37,051 nucleotides of DNA from contig ONLQ01000018.1 in NCBI GenBank assembly GCA_900318665.1, positions 1-37,051 on the forward strand, in the 5' to 3' direction. This document shows positions 1 to 8,497 of this stretch, one piece after another (within the stretch, counting starts at the first letter, position 1; the number at the start of each line of letters is the position of its first letter). The notes under the pieces are model-generated. The model ran no database searches, was not told the origin of the DNA, and saw only the letters and a list, made by a program, of their open reading frames with translations. The DNA is from an uncultured Bacteroidales bacterium. GTDB lineage: Bacteria; Bacteroidota; Bacteroidia; Bacteroidales; P3. The translations under genes and the position numbers were made by a program.

Positions 1-597
1 ATCAGCATTGCTCGTGGCGAATTTGTGTACCTTATTGGCCGTAGTGGTTCGGGTAAGACCACATTGCTCCGCGCTATGTATGGCGATGAGCCTCTGTCGG
101 CTGGCACGGCTACGGTTTGCGGAATAGATTTGAACCGCATCTCCTCTCGACGTCTTTCGATGCTCCGTCGCCGTATGGGTATCGTGTTTCAGAACTTCCG
201 TCTTCTCTACGACCGCGATGTGTATGACAATCTGTACTTTGTGCTTCGTGCCGCAGGGTGGAAGAAGCGCAAACTTATTGACGAACAGATTTTCAAAGTG
301 CTGGATGCTGTCGGACTGCGTGACAAGGCTGAATTGATGCCTCGTCAACTCTCCGAAGGCGAGCAGCAACTTGTGGGCGTGGCACGCGCGCTTATCAACG
401 ACCCAGAAATAATCATTGCCGACGAGCCTACGGGCAATCTTGACCCGATGACGTCATCGGACATTATGGGCTTGCTGATGCGTGTGTGTAAGGAAGATGG
501 CCGTACAGTGGTTGTGGCAACGCACGACTTTATGATGATGGACAAATATCCTGCTCGCGTGCTGTGCTGTGAGAACGGAACGGTGACGGTAAGTTGA
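1..597 (+). CDS. ftsE: FtsE-like ABC transporter ATP-binding protein (5' truncated)
   Basis: The reading frame is open from base 1, so the true start lies outside the window and the first 15-30 residues are missing. The visible part is an ABC ATPase: Walker A GRSGSGKTT at bases 37-63, an ABC signature reading LSEGEQQ near 349-369, Walker B IIIADEPTGNLDP from about 406, and the H-loop VVATHD near 514-531. The DEPTGNLDP string and short length match FtsE, the cytoplasmic ATPase that pairs with FtsX at the division site and controls peptidoglycan hydrolases. The signature has Glu where LSGGEQ normally has its first Gly. LolD-type export ATPases are the main alternative. FtsX is not visible downstream; in this phylum it often lies upstream. 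Confidence 0.8.
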   Translation: MSIARGEFVYLIGRSGSGKTTLLRAMYGDEPLSAGTATVCGIDLNRISSRRLSMLRRRMGIVFQNFRLLYDRDVYDNLYFVLRAAGWKKRKLIDEQIFKVLDAVGLRDKAELMPRQLSEGEQQLVGVARALINDPEIIIADEPTGNLDPMTSSDIMGLLMRVCKEDGRTVVVATHDFMMMDKYPARVLCCENGTVTVS

Positions 598-652
598 TGC
601 TGTTGTGCAATAAATGTTAAACAATACGAACGAAATAAATAAACTCTTGAAA

Positions 653-1585
653 ATGAAAAGATATATTCTACTGCTGCTGGCCCTTCTTATAATACCGATG
701 GGCGCTATTGACGCACAGGGCAAGAAAAAAGGCAAGAAAGAGGTCTCTCCAATACTTGAAGGCCGTCAGAAAGTTCGTAAGGCCGACTATGAGAACGTAT
801 GGAAATTCACCTCTTTCAACGCAAAGAAGAAAACGATGTATTTCGACGAATTTGACTATACGCAGATTCCAGACATCGTGATGCAGAAAAAGCCCGACTG
901 GCAGAATTTCCAGCCCGTGGTCAATTTTTTGAGCAACAATGGCCGTGCCGCTGTGACATTCGTGGCTATTTTCGGCATCAATCCCACTATCACCGAGGAC
1001 GATGACCGCGAGCGTCTGGCCAAGAAAGCCGCCGACACTGCGCTGGCATGCTTGAAAATCTACGAGGAGTGGGCTGCCGAGCAAGGTCTGAAGAACAAGA
1101 TGGTGCTGCAGGTGGCACAGGTTGATTTCCGCTACTGGCATGGCACTGACTTCTTCAATATGGAGTTGCCCAAAGATGACGTAATCCCGCTGGGATTTAT
1201 CATTGCGCTTACCAACAAGAAAGTTGAGATTTTCCCCAACCCTGCTGCTGGTGCACAGAGTTTCAAGGACGTGAAATTCTTCCCCAACGACGCTACTGTT
1301 GTGGAGTCGTATTATCCGCTCATCGACTCGCTGGCATCCTATGTAATGAGCAACGACCGCTACGAGGTCCTGCTCACCGGATATAGCGACAATGTCGGCA
1401 CGGTGTCGTACAACAAAGGCTTGTCCAACCAGCGTGCGGTGGAAATTAAGAAGATGCTGCTTCAGCGTGGCGTGCCAGAGTACCGTATTGAGGTGGTGGC
1501 GCGTGGCGAAAACGAACCTATTGGCGACAACAGCACCTATGAGGGGCGCATTGCCAATAATCGCGTAAGCATCAAAATCCAGTAG
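653..1585 (+). CDS. Secreted protein with C-terminal OmpA peptidoglycan-binding domain
   Basis: The start at 653 is chosen because it places a signal peptide at the N-terminus (MKRYILLLLALL, small residues, DAQG); an upstream ATG at 614 would add 13 polar residues. The product is about 310 residues. Residues 25-190 are not recognised. The last 110 or so form an OmpA-like domain, with LLTGYSDNVG containing the Asp that binds diaminopimelate and SNQRAVEIKKML containing the matching Arg. The role is probably to tie the outer membrane or a periplasmic assembly to the cell wall. It has no lipobox and lacks the long beta-barrel of classical OmpA. It lies 55 bases after ftsE, with no clear promoter between them. 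Confidence 0.8.
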   Translation: MKRYILLLLALLIIPMGAIDAQGKKKGKKEVSPILEGRQKVRKADYENVWKFTSFNAKKKTMYFDEFDYTQIPDIVMQKKPDWQNFQPVVNFLSNNGRAAVTFVAIFGINPTITEDDDRERLAKKAADTALACLKIYEEWAAEQGLKNKMVLQVAQVDFRYWHGTDFFNMELPKDDVIPLGFIIALTNKKVEIFPNPAAGAQSFKDVKFFPNDATVVESYYPLIDSLASYVMSNDRYEVLLTGYSDNVGTVSYNKGLSNQRAVEIKKMLLQRGVPEYRIEVVARGENEPIGDNSTYEGRIANNRVSIKIQ

Positions 1586-1592
1586 CCGCGTT

Positions 1593-2570
1593 TTGACTAA
1601 CAAGGAAAGATACTATCATCTGTGCGAAGCAGAGGAATATGATATTCCTCTGTTTCTGCAATATTGGTGGATGGACTTGGTGTGCCACGGAAAACAATGG
1701 GACGTGGCATTGTCGGTGGGCAGTAATGGCGAGGTGCTGGGTGCGATGCCATACCTCATTGGCTCGAAAATGGGTATGCGCTATGTGCTGCAGCCTCAAC
1801 TGACGCAGTACAATGGCCCTTGGTACAACTATGCTTCTTTAAGGCATGGCTCCGATGAGGCGGTGTCTGAATATCAGCGACTTGGTTTCGAAAAGCGCAC
1901 TGCTGCCGACCTCATTGCCCAAATCTCAGCACTGCGTCTGTCATGCTTCTGCCAGTGCTTTTCGCCTGAGATTACCAATTGGCAGCCTTTCTACGAACAA
2001 GGCTTCAGCCAGACCACACGCTATACCTACCGTATCAACGACATATCCGACCCGCAACTAGTGTTTTCTGCTTTCACCGACAAGCGGCGGCAGAAGATAC
2101 TTCGTGCCGATAGTTGCACCTCGCTCTCGGAAAGCGTTGATGCCGAATGGTTTGCTGACTTTCATATAGCCTATTGGCGTAGCAAGGGGCAGAGCGACCT
2201 CCTTCCGCGTCAGTTTATGGTAGGGCTTTGCCGTGAGGCTATAAGTCGCCACGCTGGTGCCATACTTCGTCTTTGCGACGAGGAAGAAAAGGTGCTTGCC
2301 GCCATATTCGTGGTGTTCGATAAACGTTGTGCCTATTTGCTGCTGTCGGCAAACAGCGTGGAGCAATATCGCAACGAGAATATGTCGATATTGATATGGA
2401 AAGCGTTGCAGTGGCTGTCGTCAAAATGCCGCGCTTTTGATTTTGAGGGCAGTATGATTCCGGGCAAAGAACAGTTCAACCGCTCCTTTGGCGCGATACA
2501 GACTCCGTTCTTTCAAGTGTCCCGATATAGCAATCCGCTGATAGAATGGATAGTGAAGCATAAGCGGTAG
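1593..2570 (+). CDS. FemAB/GNAT-like acyltransferase-fold protein
   Basis: This 325-residue cytoplasmic protein probably starts at TTG 1593, seven bases after the OmpA gene; the next Met is 25 residues in and would cut into conserved-looking sequence. The pattern resembles Bacteroidota GNAT-fold proteins of the FemAB/BioF2 type: an N-terminal segment ending in PLFLQYWWMDLV, a QPQLTQYNGPWYNY stretch, a charged TDKRRQKILRAD helix and a C-terminal FDFEGSMIPGKEQFNRSFG motif. The EGS...NRSFG ending is typical of members that transfer an acyl or aminoacyl group. The substrate cannot be read from the sequence. Spacing suggests cotranscription with the OmpA-domain gene, so a cell-envelope role is possible but unproven. 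Confidence 0.6.
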   Translation: MTNKERYYHLCEAEEYDIPLFLQYWWMDLVCHGKQWDVALSVGSNGEVLGAMPYLIGSKMGMRYVLQPQLTQYNGPWYNYASLRHGSDEAVSEYQRLGFEKRTAADLIAQISALRLSCFCQCFSPEITNWQPFYEQGFSQTTRYTYRINDISDPQLVFSAFTDKRRQKILRADSCTSLSESVDAEWFADFHIAYWRSKGQSDLLPRQFMVGLCREAISRHAGAILRLCDEEEKVLAAIFVVFDKRCAYLLLSANSVEQYRNENMSILIWKALQWLSSKCRAFDFEGSMIPGKEQFNRSFGAIQTPFFQVSRYSNPLIEWIVKHKR

Positions 2571-2606
2571 TGTCATTAATGTCTGTGCATATCACAATAA
2601 AAAGAG

Positions 2607-2614
2607 TATATTTG
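2607..2614 (+). promoter_or_regulatory. Bacteroidota -7 element (TATATTTG)
   Basis: TATATTTG matches TAnnTTTG and lies 46 bases before the ATG at 2661. The -33 box is weak: TCTG about 21 bases upstream. It likely drives the secreted protein gene. Confidence 0.5.
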
Positions 2615-2660
2615 CCTTTTCTAATAAAGTATTCTCACAGCATAAAAAACATATAAATAT

Positions 2661-4127
2661 ATGAAAAAGAATATTCTGATGCTTGTGGCCGTCTTGTTGC
2701 TTTCGGTTGTGGCCGTAGCACAGGCTCCCATTAAATTCAACTATCAGACCGTGGTGCGCGACGCTTCGGGCAATCTTGTTGGCAACCATTTGGTTCATGT
2801 CAAAATCAGCATTCTTTCCCAGTCGTTCGATGGCGATGTTGTGTATGCTGAGCACAGCAGCGCCATGACGGAACGTAGCGGTATGATGACGATTGTGGTA
2901 GGCGACGGCGTGGTGATGGAAGGAGACCTTGGACAGATAGATTGGAGTCGCGGACCTTACTTTATGCGCTGCGACATCGACCCAAAGGGCGGCAACAACT
3001 ATTCTTTGAGCACAGCCCAGCAGTTGGTCAGTGTACCTTATGCCCTCTATGCTGGCGGCGGCGACTATAACAAGCTGTCTAACCTGCCTGACATTAAGGC
3101 AATGATACGTTCCATCGTTAAGGAAGAGGCGTCTAACCTGTATCAGGAAAGCCAGGGCTTGTCCGACGTGGCGGCCATCAACAATGAGATGGGTTTCCAG
3201 CAGTTGAAGGCTCTTGGCGACCCTACCGATGCGCAGGACGCTGTGACGGTGGCTTATATGCGTCGCTATGTGGAGGAAATGATATCGCACGTTTATGATT
3301 CGAGCCTTATGGCAGCGTCCTCTATGCTCCACAGAGGCGGAGTGTCTGAATCTTCGTCGCGTTATAGCCGTAGTTCTCGTTCCTCTAATGCCCGCCGCGT
3401 TCAGACCGAAAACGGACTTCTTAGCGGCGTTTTCTCGGTGAGTGACGGCAAGCAGGTTCGTTTCTCGCAGGGCAATCTGCAGTATTCTTATGTAGGCCGC
3501 CACGCTGTACTTGGCGGCGGACTTAAAGAAGGCACATGGCGTTTTGCCTCCAGCCAGTATGACGAAAATCTTGACAACAATGGTCGGTGGGAGTCGCTTT
3601 TGACGTGGAATTCCACGGGATGCGAAGACGATGGCGCTATAGGTGACGCCTGTTTCGACTGGGGTGCCTACAATGCCATAAGCAATGGCGGCAATCTGCC
3701 TGGCCAGTGGCGTCTTCTCTCTATCGATGAGTGGAACTACCTGCGCAGCCAGCGTCAGGGCGCACGTCAGAAATATGCTATGGCCACCATCAACGGACAG
3801 GCTGGCGTGGTCTTTCTGCCCGACAACTGGACCACTCCCGCAGGGCAGACTTTCCTGCCGGGCTCGGCTCGTGGATTTAGCACCAACGCCTACACCGCCG
3901 AACAATGGACGGCTATGGAGTCGGCAGGTGCTGTGTTCCTGCCCGCAGCTGGCAATCTTAGCGGCCGCACCATCAACAACGTTGGCACCTATGGCTCCTA
4001 TTGGTCGTCGTCGGTAATGAAAGGCGGCAACGTCTATAGCCTTGACTTCTATGGCACAGGCTTGCAGACTATTGGCAATCAGCCGTCCATAGGCCAGTCG
4101 GTGCGTCTGGTGCAGGATGTGCAGTAG
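2661..4127 (+). CDS. Secreted Bacteroidota protein with FISUMP-like C-terminal domain
   Basis: This 488-residue protein starts with a clear signal peptide (MKKNILMLVAVLLLSVVAVAQA). Residues 22-135 form a beta-rich module seen in many Bacteroidota surface proteins: FNYQTVVRDASGNLV, then strands, ending QLVSVPYALYAGG. A helical Ser/Arg-rich linker follows (about 135-250). Residues 255-488 resemble the Fibrobacter succinogenes paralogous-domain type: VSDGKQVRFSQGNLQYS, GTWRFASSQYD, GQWRLLSIDEWNYL, a YWSSS motif and a VRLVQD end. Such proteins are outer-surface or secreted; I know of no enzymatic role for them. There is no lipobox, and no type IX sorting domain is recognised. It has its own promoter. 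Confidence 0.65.
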   Translation: MKKNILMLVAVLLLSVVAVAQAPIKFNYQTVVRDASGNLVGNHLVHVKISILSQSFDGDVVYAEHSSAMTERSGMMTIVVGDGVVMEGDLGQIDWSRGPYFMRCDIDPKGGNNYSLSTAQQLVSVPYALYAGGGDYNKLSNLPDIKAMIRSIVKEEASNLYQESQGLSDVAAINNEMGFQQLKALGDPTDAQDAVTVAYMRRYVEEMISHVYDSSLMAASSMLHRGGVSESSSRYSRSSRSSNARRVQTENGLLSGVFSVSDGKQVRFSQGNLQYSYVGRHAVLGGGLKEGTWRFASSQYDENLDNNGRWESLLTWNSTGCEDDGAIGDACFDWGAYNAISNGGNLPGQWRLLSIDEWNYLRSQRQGARQKYAMATINGQAGVVFLPDNWTTPAGQTFLPGSARGFSTNAYTAEQWTAMESAGAVFLPAAGNLSGRTINNVGTYGSYWSSSVMKGGNVYSLDFYGTGLQTIGNQPSIGQSVRLVQDVQ

Positions 4128-4129
4128 CC

Positions 4130-5644
4130 GTGGAACGGCAGCGCCAATATATCGCTATCGATCTCAAATCGTTCTATGCTTCTGTTGAGTGTGTAGAGCG
4201 TGGGCTTGACCCTTTGACAACCAACCTTGTCGTTGCCGATGTCAGTCGCACCGACAAGACGATATGCCTTGCCGTGTCGCCGTCACTCAAAGCCTACGGC
4301 ATTCCTGGGCGAGCGCGGCTTTTCGAGGTCAGACAGCGTCTGCGTCAGGTGAACAACGAGCGTCGCAGTCGTATTCCTTCAAGGTGTTTTTCGGGTAAGT
4401 CGTATTTCGATGCCGAACTGTCGGCGCATCCCGACTGGGAGGTGGACTTTATTGCCGCTACGCCTCGTATGGCATATTATATTGATTATAGCACCCGTAT
4501 TTATAAGTGCTATCTCAAATATGTTGCCCCAGAGGATATTTTTGCATATTCTATTGATGAGGTTTTTATTGACGCTACCGACTACCTCGACAACTATAAG
4601 ATGACAGCCCACCAGTTGGCAACGACAATGATACGCGATGTGTTGAAAACCACGGGCGTTACAGCCACGGCGGGCATTGGGACAAATATGTACCTCAGCA
4701 AGGTGGCTATGGATATTGTCGCAAAGCATATCCCTGCCGACTCCGACGGGGTGCGTGTGGCGGAACTTGACGAAAACTCTTACCGTGAGCGACTGTGGGA
4801 CCATCAGCCTTTGACAAGTTTTTGGCGTGTCGGTCACGGCATTGCCAACCGTCTTGCCTCGTTAGGAATAAAAACCATGGGGCAACTGGCTCGCTATTCG
4901 CTCCACAACGAGGAACGTCTCTATCAGATGTTTGGAGTCAATGCCGAATTGCTTATAGACCATGCCTGGGGCTGGGAGCCTTGCACTATGCGGCATATCA
5001 AATCCTATCGGCCTACCGCAAGGTCGCTCAGTAGCGGACAGGTGCTGCAAAATCCCTATACAGTGGAGAAAGCCCGCATTGTAGTTCAGGAGATGGCCGA
5101 CAGCCTGTCTCTCCAATTGGTGGCAGGCAAATTGGTCGCCAATCAGTTTGGTCTGTATGTTGGCTATGACCGTGAGAGTCTTGCCAGCGACAGTCTCCGT
5201 TCCGGCTACCAAGGCGAAATCGTGTCCGACTATTATGGACGCACAGTGCCGAAACCGGCCCACGGCACTTGTCGGCTGAATAGTGCCACGTCGTCGTCAA
5301 AACAAATTATTGACGCCATACTCATGGTCTTTGACCGTTGTGTTGACCCTCTGCTACTGGTGCGTAGGATTAACGTGGTGGCAGGCAATGTGATGCACGA
5401 GGACATTGCGAAGGAAGCGGAGTCTCATCAGACGGAACAACTCGACCTTTTTACCGACTACGACGCTGTGCAACAGCATCGAGAAACCGAGAAAGACGAG
5501 CGCGCCAAAGAGCGCAAGGTTCAGGAAGCGCTGCTCTCAATAAAACGCAAGTATGGACGGAATGCCATACTGAAAGGCATTAATTTTGAAGAGGGTGCGA
5601 CAATGAAGGAGCGCAACCAGCAAATAGGCGGGCATAAGGCCTAA
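4130..5644 (+). CDS. Y-family (UmuC-type) translesion DNA polymerase
   Basis: This 504-residue protein starts at GTG 4130, two bases after the previous stop, and the Y-family fold begins at once (YIAIDLKSFYASVE). Catalytic metal ligands are visible: Asp11 in the first motif and Asp143-Glu144 in FAYSIDEVFID. Palm, fingers, thumb and little-finger regions follow, and the helix-hairpin-helix-like stretch is at about residues 235-270. The C-terminus, QLDLFTDYDA followed by KYGRNAILKGINFEEGAT and RNQQIGGHKA, is the tail I associate with UmuC-like polymerases of Firmicutes and their mobile elements. It should copy past damaged bases. The small gene 11 bases downstream is its usual neighbour in that group. 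No umuD or LexA box was seen. Confidence 0.88.
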   Translation: MERQRQYIAIDLKSFYASVECVERGLDPLTTNLVVADVSRTDKTICLAVSPSLKAYGIPGRARLFEVRQRLRQVNNERRSRIPSRCFSGKSYFDAELSAHPDWEVDFIAATPRMAYYIDYSTRIYKCYLKYVAPEDIFAYSIDEVFIDATDYLDNYKMTAHQLATTMIRDVLKTTGVTATAGIGTNMYLSKVAMDIVAKHIPADSDGVRVAELDENSYRERLWDHQPLTSFWRVGHGIANRLASLGIKTMGQLARYSLHNEERLYQMFGVNAELLIDHAWGWEPCTMRHIKSYRPTARSLSSGQVLQNPYTVEKARIVVQEMADSLSLQLVAGKLVANQFGLYVGYDRESLASDSLRSGYQGEIVSDYYGRTVPKPAHGTCRLNSATSSSKQIIDAILMVFDRCVDPLLLVRRINVVAGNVMHEDIAKEAESHQTEQLDLFTDYDAVQQHRETEKDERAKERKVQEALLSIKRKYGRNAILKGINFEEGATMKERNQQIGGHKA

Positions 5645-5655
5645 GGTATTATAAT

Positions 5656-5904
5656 ATGTTTGACGATATAGAATATACAAGAGCGGAATATGCGGACATT
5701 ATCGATTTGCCGCATCCAGTGTCCAAACGGCATATGCCTATGTCTATGGAAAAACGAGCCGCGCAATTTGCTCCGTTTGCCGCGCTAACGGGCTTTGAAA
5801 ACGCTATCAGCAACACCGTTGACCAGACAATGGAACAGATGGATATGGGCTATTACGCATCGCTGCTTGAAATGGAACTGAACGAGGACGTATTCCAAGA
5901 ATAG
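5656..5904 (+). CDS. Small polymerase-associated protein (YolD-like type)
   Basis: This 82-residue protein lies 11 bases after the Y-family polymerase. Its core, PHPVSKRHMPMSMEKRAAQFAPFAALTGFE, matches small proteins found directly next to UmuC-like polymerases in Clostridia. These resemble the YolD group by position and by the motif around AAQFAPF. The function of that group is unsettled; a regulator or processivity partner of the polymerase is the usual suggestion. The rest of the protein is acidic and probably helical (DQTMEQMDMGYYASLLEMELNED). The family match is from memory of the motif, and the functional link rests on the gene pairing. Confidence 0.65.
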   Translation: MFDDIEYTRAEYADIIDLPHPVSKRHMPMSMEKRAAQFAPFAALTGFENAISNTVDQTMEQMDMGYYASLLEMELNEDVFQE

Positions 5905-5965
5905 AGCGTATTTTGGTCAGCGCGTGTGGGACTAAAAAAGCAAAAAAGAAGTGCAAATATTTAAT

Positions 5966-6001
5966 TTTGTGTTGAGTATTTGTTTTTTTTCGTTATCTTT
6001 G
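5966..6001 (+). promoter_or_regulatory. Promoter of the HU gene
   Basis: TATCTTTG at 5994-6001 fits the -7 consensus. GTTG at 5971-5974 gives a 19-base spacer for the -33 box, or TTTG at 5966-5969 gives 24. A 65-base leader follows before the ATG at 6067. Confidence 0.65.
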
Positions 6002-6066
6002 CAATCTGTTTCGTGATGAAATAAAATATAAGTATTTCTATAACAGTAATTAAACTTTTATAAATA

Positions 6067-6357
6067 ATGACAAAGGCTGAAATCGTTTCTGATATCTATC
6101 AGAAAACTGGCATTGAAAAGGTCGTCATCCAGACCGCCGTCGAAGAGTTTATGGATGTTGTTAAGGACGCCATGATTTCCGGCGAGAACGTGTATCTCCG
6201 CGGATTTGGTAGTTTCATTATCAAAAAGCGTGCTGAGAAAACCGGTCGCAACATCTCCAAGAACACCACCATCCTTATCCCCGCTCACAATATCCCCGCT
6301 TTCAAGCCGGCTAAGACTTTCATGTCCGAGGTGAAGGAAGGTACCAAGACCAAATAA
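6067..6357 (+). CDS. HU-family DNA-binding protein
   Basis: This 96-residue protein is a standard HU/IHF-type nucleoid protein. The N-terminal helices (TKAEIVSDIYQKTGIEK) form the dimer body, VYLRGFGSFIIKKRAEKTGRN is the hallmark strand pair, and ISKNTTILIPAHNIPAFKP is the beta-arm that enters the minor groove, with the Pro that kinks DNA. The arm follows the Bacteroidota pattern (ISKNT in place of PxTGE). Length equals the family norm. It binds and bends DNA as a dimer. Codon choice leans to C-ending codons, as expected of an abundant protein. It is followed by a tiny ribosomal-type gene and RNase G. Confidence 0.93.
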   Translation: MTKAEIVSDIYQKTGIEKVVIQTAVEEFMDVVKDAMISGENVYLRGFGSFIIKKRAEKTGRNISKNTTILIPAHNIPAFKPAKTFMSEVKEGTKTK

Positions 6358-6394
6358 TTTCGAAGACTAATTAACTTTTAAAAATATCTTTGTT

Positions 6395-6484
6395 ATGCCG
6401 AACGGTAAAAAACACAAAAGACACAAGATGTCAACGCACAAGCGTAAAAAACGCCTGCGCAAGAACAGACATAAGAAGAAGTAA
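6395..6484 (+). CDS. AURKAIP1/COX24 (mS38-like) domain small basic protein, 29 residues
   Basis: An ATG at 6395 opens a 29-codon gene ending with TAA at 6482-6484. The product is almost entirely Lys, Arg and His: MPNGKKHKRHKMSTHKRKKR then LRKNRHKKK. This is the C-terminal motif of mitochondrial mS38 (AURKAIP1/COX24), and short proteins of this kind are conserved in Bacteroidota between HU and RNase G. By analogy with mS38 and mycobacterial bS22 it probably sits in the small ribosomal subunit near the decoding region. It lies 37 bases after HU and just before a terminator, so it is probably cotranscribed with HU. The composition is unlike chance coding. Confidence 0.85.
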   Translation: MPNGKKHKRHKMSTHKRKKRLRKNRHKKK

Positions 6485-6540
6485 CGCGGACTGAACCACC
6501 GCTGTTGCTGCTTCTTTTGTCGTAGCAAATCTAAATCTAA

Positions 6541-6590
6541 AACAAATTACATTGGTGGGAGTTATCCCCCGCCATGTAGTTTGTTTTTTA
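6541..6590 (+). terminator. Rho-independent terminator after HU and the mS38-like gene
   Basis: AACAAATTACATTGGTGGG pairs with CCCCGCCATGTAGTTTGTT, with one bulged T and a few G-T pairs, and is followed by a run of T. The two arms are separated by a short AGTTATC-type loop. Confidence 0.85.
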
Positions 6591-6712
6591 TTGTAGTATT
6601 TTGTTCGTCTGTTTTTACGAGGGTGAGGTTATGCTATTTGATGGTTTGGAGATGTATGATTTGATGCTTGTTTTAATGGCATGGGGGGTGATAGAAAAAA
6701 ATAATAGCATAG

Positions 6713-6742
6713 GTTGAGGGAATGAAACTCTTAATATTTTTG
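6713..6742 (+). promoter_or_regulatory. rng: Promoter of RNase G gene
   Basis: TATTTTTG at 6735-6742 fits the -7 box. GTTG at 6713-6716 gives an 18-base spacer. It lies between the upstream terminator and the GTG start at 6779. Confidence 0.55.
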
Positions 6743-6778
6743 ATTATACGCCTGTTACGGGCTTAAAATATATTATTC

Positions 6779-8332
6779 GTGGATAAAGATTTGATAATTT
6801 CCGCCAAAGGCAACGAGATGCAGATTGCCATGCTTGAGGACAAGCAACTGGTGGAACTACATACTGATAAGGGTGGCGACCATTTTTCTGTAGGCGATGT
6901 CTTTATTGGCCGTGTGCGTAAAATCATGCCGGGCCTTAATGCCGCTTTTATAGACTTGAACGACGACAAGAAAGATGGTTTCATGCATTATCTTGACCTT
7001 GGCGTCAACTACAACTCGGTGAACAAGTATCTGAAACTTGCCATGAATGGCGATGCCAGCATGACAACGTTGAAGGATTTTACGCCTGAGCCGATACTGG
7101 AGAAAACTGGCAACCTTAATGACGTGCTCACCGTGGGGCAGTATGTCCTTGCGCAGATTTCAAAGGAGCCTATCTCCACCAAGGGGCCAAAACTTACGGG
7201 CGACATCTCGTTTGCTGGCCGCTTCCTCGTCATAACTCCTTTTGGACATAAGATTTCAATCTCGCAGAAAATAAAGGGTAGGGAAGAGTGCAAACGTCTG
7301 CGCCGCATTATGGAAAGTATTCGTCCCGAGGGTTTTGGCGTTATTGTCCGCACTTTGGCTGAAGGCCGTTCGGTGTCAGAACTTGATGCCGACCTGCGTC
7401 AGTTGATGGATGCGTGGCGCAAGATGACGGAGTCGTTGAAACGCGTCAATGGACCTCAAAAGGTTTGGTCGGAACTTGGCGCCGTGTCCGCGATATTACG
7501 CGATGTGTTGACCGACGATTTCAACAACGTCTATACCGATTCGGAAACCGTCTATAACGAGGTGCGTCAGTATGTTGGCAGTATAGCGCCAGGTCGTGAG
7601 GATATAGTGAAACACTATAAGATGGAGACACCCATATTCGAGCAGTTTGGCATCCAGCGCGACATCCGTAGGGCGTTTGGCCGTATTGTCACCATTCGTT
7701 CGGGCGTCTATATCTATATCGAACACACCGAGGCAATGCATGTCATCGACGTGAACAGCGGCAACCATATCAAGAGCGGAGAGGGACAGGAAGACACTGC
7801 TCTTCAGGTCAATATCGAGTCAGCCAAAGAGATTGCACGACAACTGCGTCTGCGCGATATGGGCGGCATTGTGATTATCGATTTTGTGGATATGCACAAG
7901 GCGGAAAATCGCAAGAAACTCTTTGACGTGATGACCGAAGAGATGAAGCGCGACAGCGCACGCCATACCATATTGCCGTTGAGCAAGTTCGGCCTGATGC
8001 AGATAACGCGACAGCGTGTGCGTCCCGCAGTAGAGGTTGACGTGCAGGAGAAGTGCCCGTTCTGCGACGGCACCGGAACAATCAAGTCGAGCCTCGTGGT
8101 GGTTGACGAGATAGAGTCGAGCCTTCGCCATCTTGTAACGGTGCAAGGTGAGCGCGGACTATCGTTAATGGTTCATCCCTACATCTATGCCTATTTAACC
8201 AAGGGGCTGCTCTCTATGCAAATGAAGTGGATGTGGAGAATGAAAACTTTTTTGAAAGTAAAGCCAAACGTGAGTTTTAACTTGTTGGAATATAAGTTTT
8301 TCAACTCTAATGGCGACGAAATCATAATGTAG
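6779..8332 (+). CDS. rng: Ribonuclease G/E family endoribonuclease
   Basis: This 517-residue protein is the length of RNase G and lacks the long RNase E degradosome tail. An S1 RNA-binding domain occupies about residues 35-125 (GDVFIGRVRKIMPGLNAAFIDL). The DNase I-like catalytic domain carries its two metal-binding Asp residues: Asp324 in HVIDVNSGNH and Asp368 in IVIIDFVDM. The Zn-link CPFCDGTG follows near residue 425 and would join two protomers. The enzyme matures rRNA ends and starts mRNA decay in the cytoplasm. The start is GTG 6779, because the characteristic DLIISAKGNEMQIAML sequence begins right there. The order HU, mS38-like, rng is conserved in Bacteroides relatives. Confidence 0.93.
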   Translation: MDKDLIISAKGNEMQIAMLEDKQLVELHTDKGGDHFSVGDVFIGRVRKIMPGLNAAFIDLNDDKKDGFMHYLDLGVNYNSVNKYLKLAMNGDASMTTLKDFTPEPILEKTGNLNDVLTVGQYVLAQISKEPISTKGPKLTGDISFAGRFLVITPFGHKISISQKIKGREECKRLRRIMESIRPEGFGVIVRTLAEGRSVSELDADLRQLMDAWRKMTESLKRVNGPQKVWSELGAVSAILRDVLTDDFNNVYTDSETVYNEVRQYVGSIAPGREDIVKHYKMETPIFEQFGIQRDIRRAFGRIVTIRSGVYIYIEHTEAMHVIDVNSGNHIKSGEGQEDTALQVNIESAKEIARQLRLRDMGGIVIIDFVDMHKAENRKKLFDVMTEEMKRDSARHTILPLSKFGLMQITRQRVRPAVEVDVQEKCPFCDGTGTIKSSLVVVDEIESSLRHLVTVQGERGLSLMVHPYIYAYLTKGLLSMQMKWMWRMKTFLKVKPNVSFNLLEYKFFNSNGDEIIM

Positions 8333-8402
8333 TGTTTCGAGTTCTGCGCGCCTATTGTTTCTGCTGATTGGACAACGACTTTTAGTGCCACTTAAAATTA
8401 TT

Positions 8403-8434
8403 TTTGTTCGATTGGCGTAAAAAACGTATTTTTG
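8403..8434 (+). promoter_or_regulatory. Near-consensus Bacteroidota promoter
   Basis: TTTG at 8403-8406 and TATTTTTG at 8427-8434 are separated by 20 bases, matching the -33/-7 consensus. It lies 63 bases before the ATG at 8498 and should drive the barrel gene and possibly the GH2 gene after it. Confidence 0.8.
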
Positions 8435-8497
8435 TAGTCTTAAATGTGTGCCAGAGTGATATGTAGGGAGGTCTAACCAAGCAATGGAAAAAAACGC

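Noticed and set aside
668-1603. 311-codon minus-strand frame
   Set aside because: Antisense shadow of the OmpA-domain gene; no domain or start context.
2592-3905. 437-codon open frame on the minus strand
   Set aside because: It lies antisense to the secreted protein gene, has no recognisable domain, and its length follows from the codon bias of the real gene.
6755-6767. GCCTGTTACGGGC as a hairpin or riboswitch element before rng
   Set aside because: Only a four-base-pair stem with no supporting structure.
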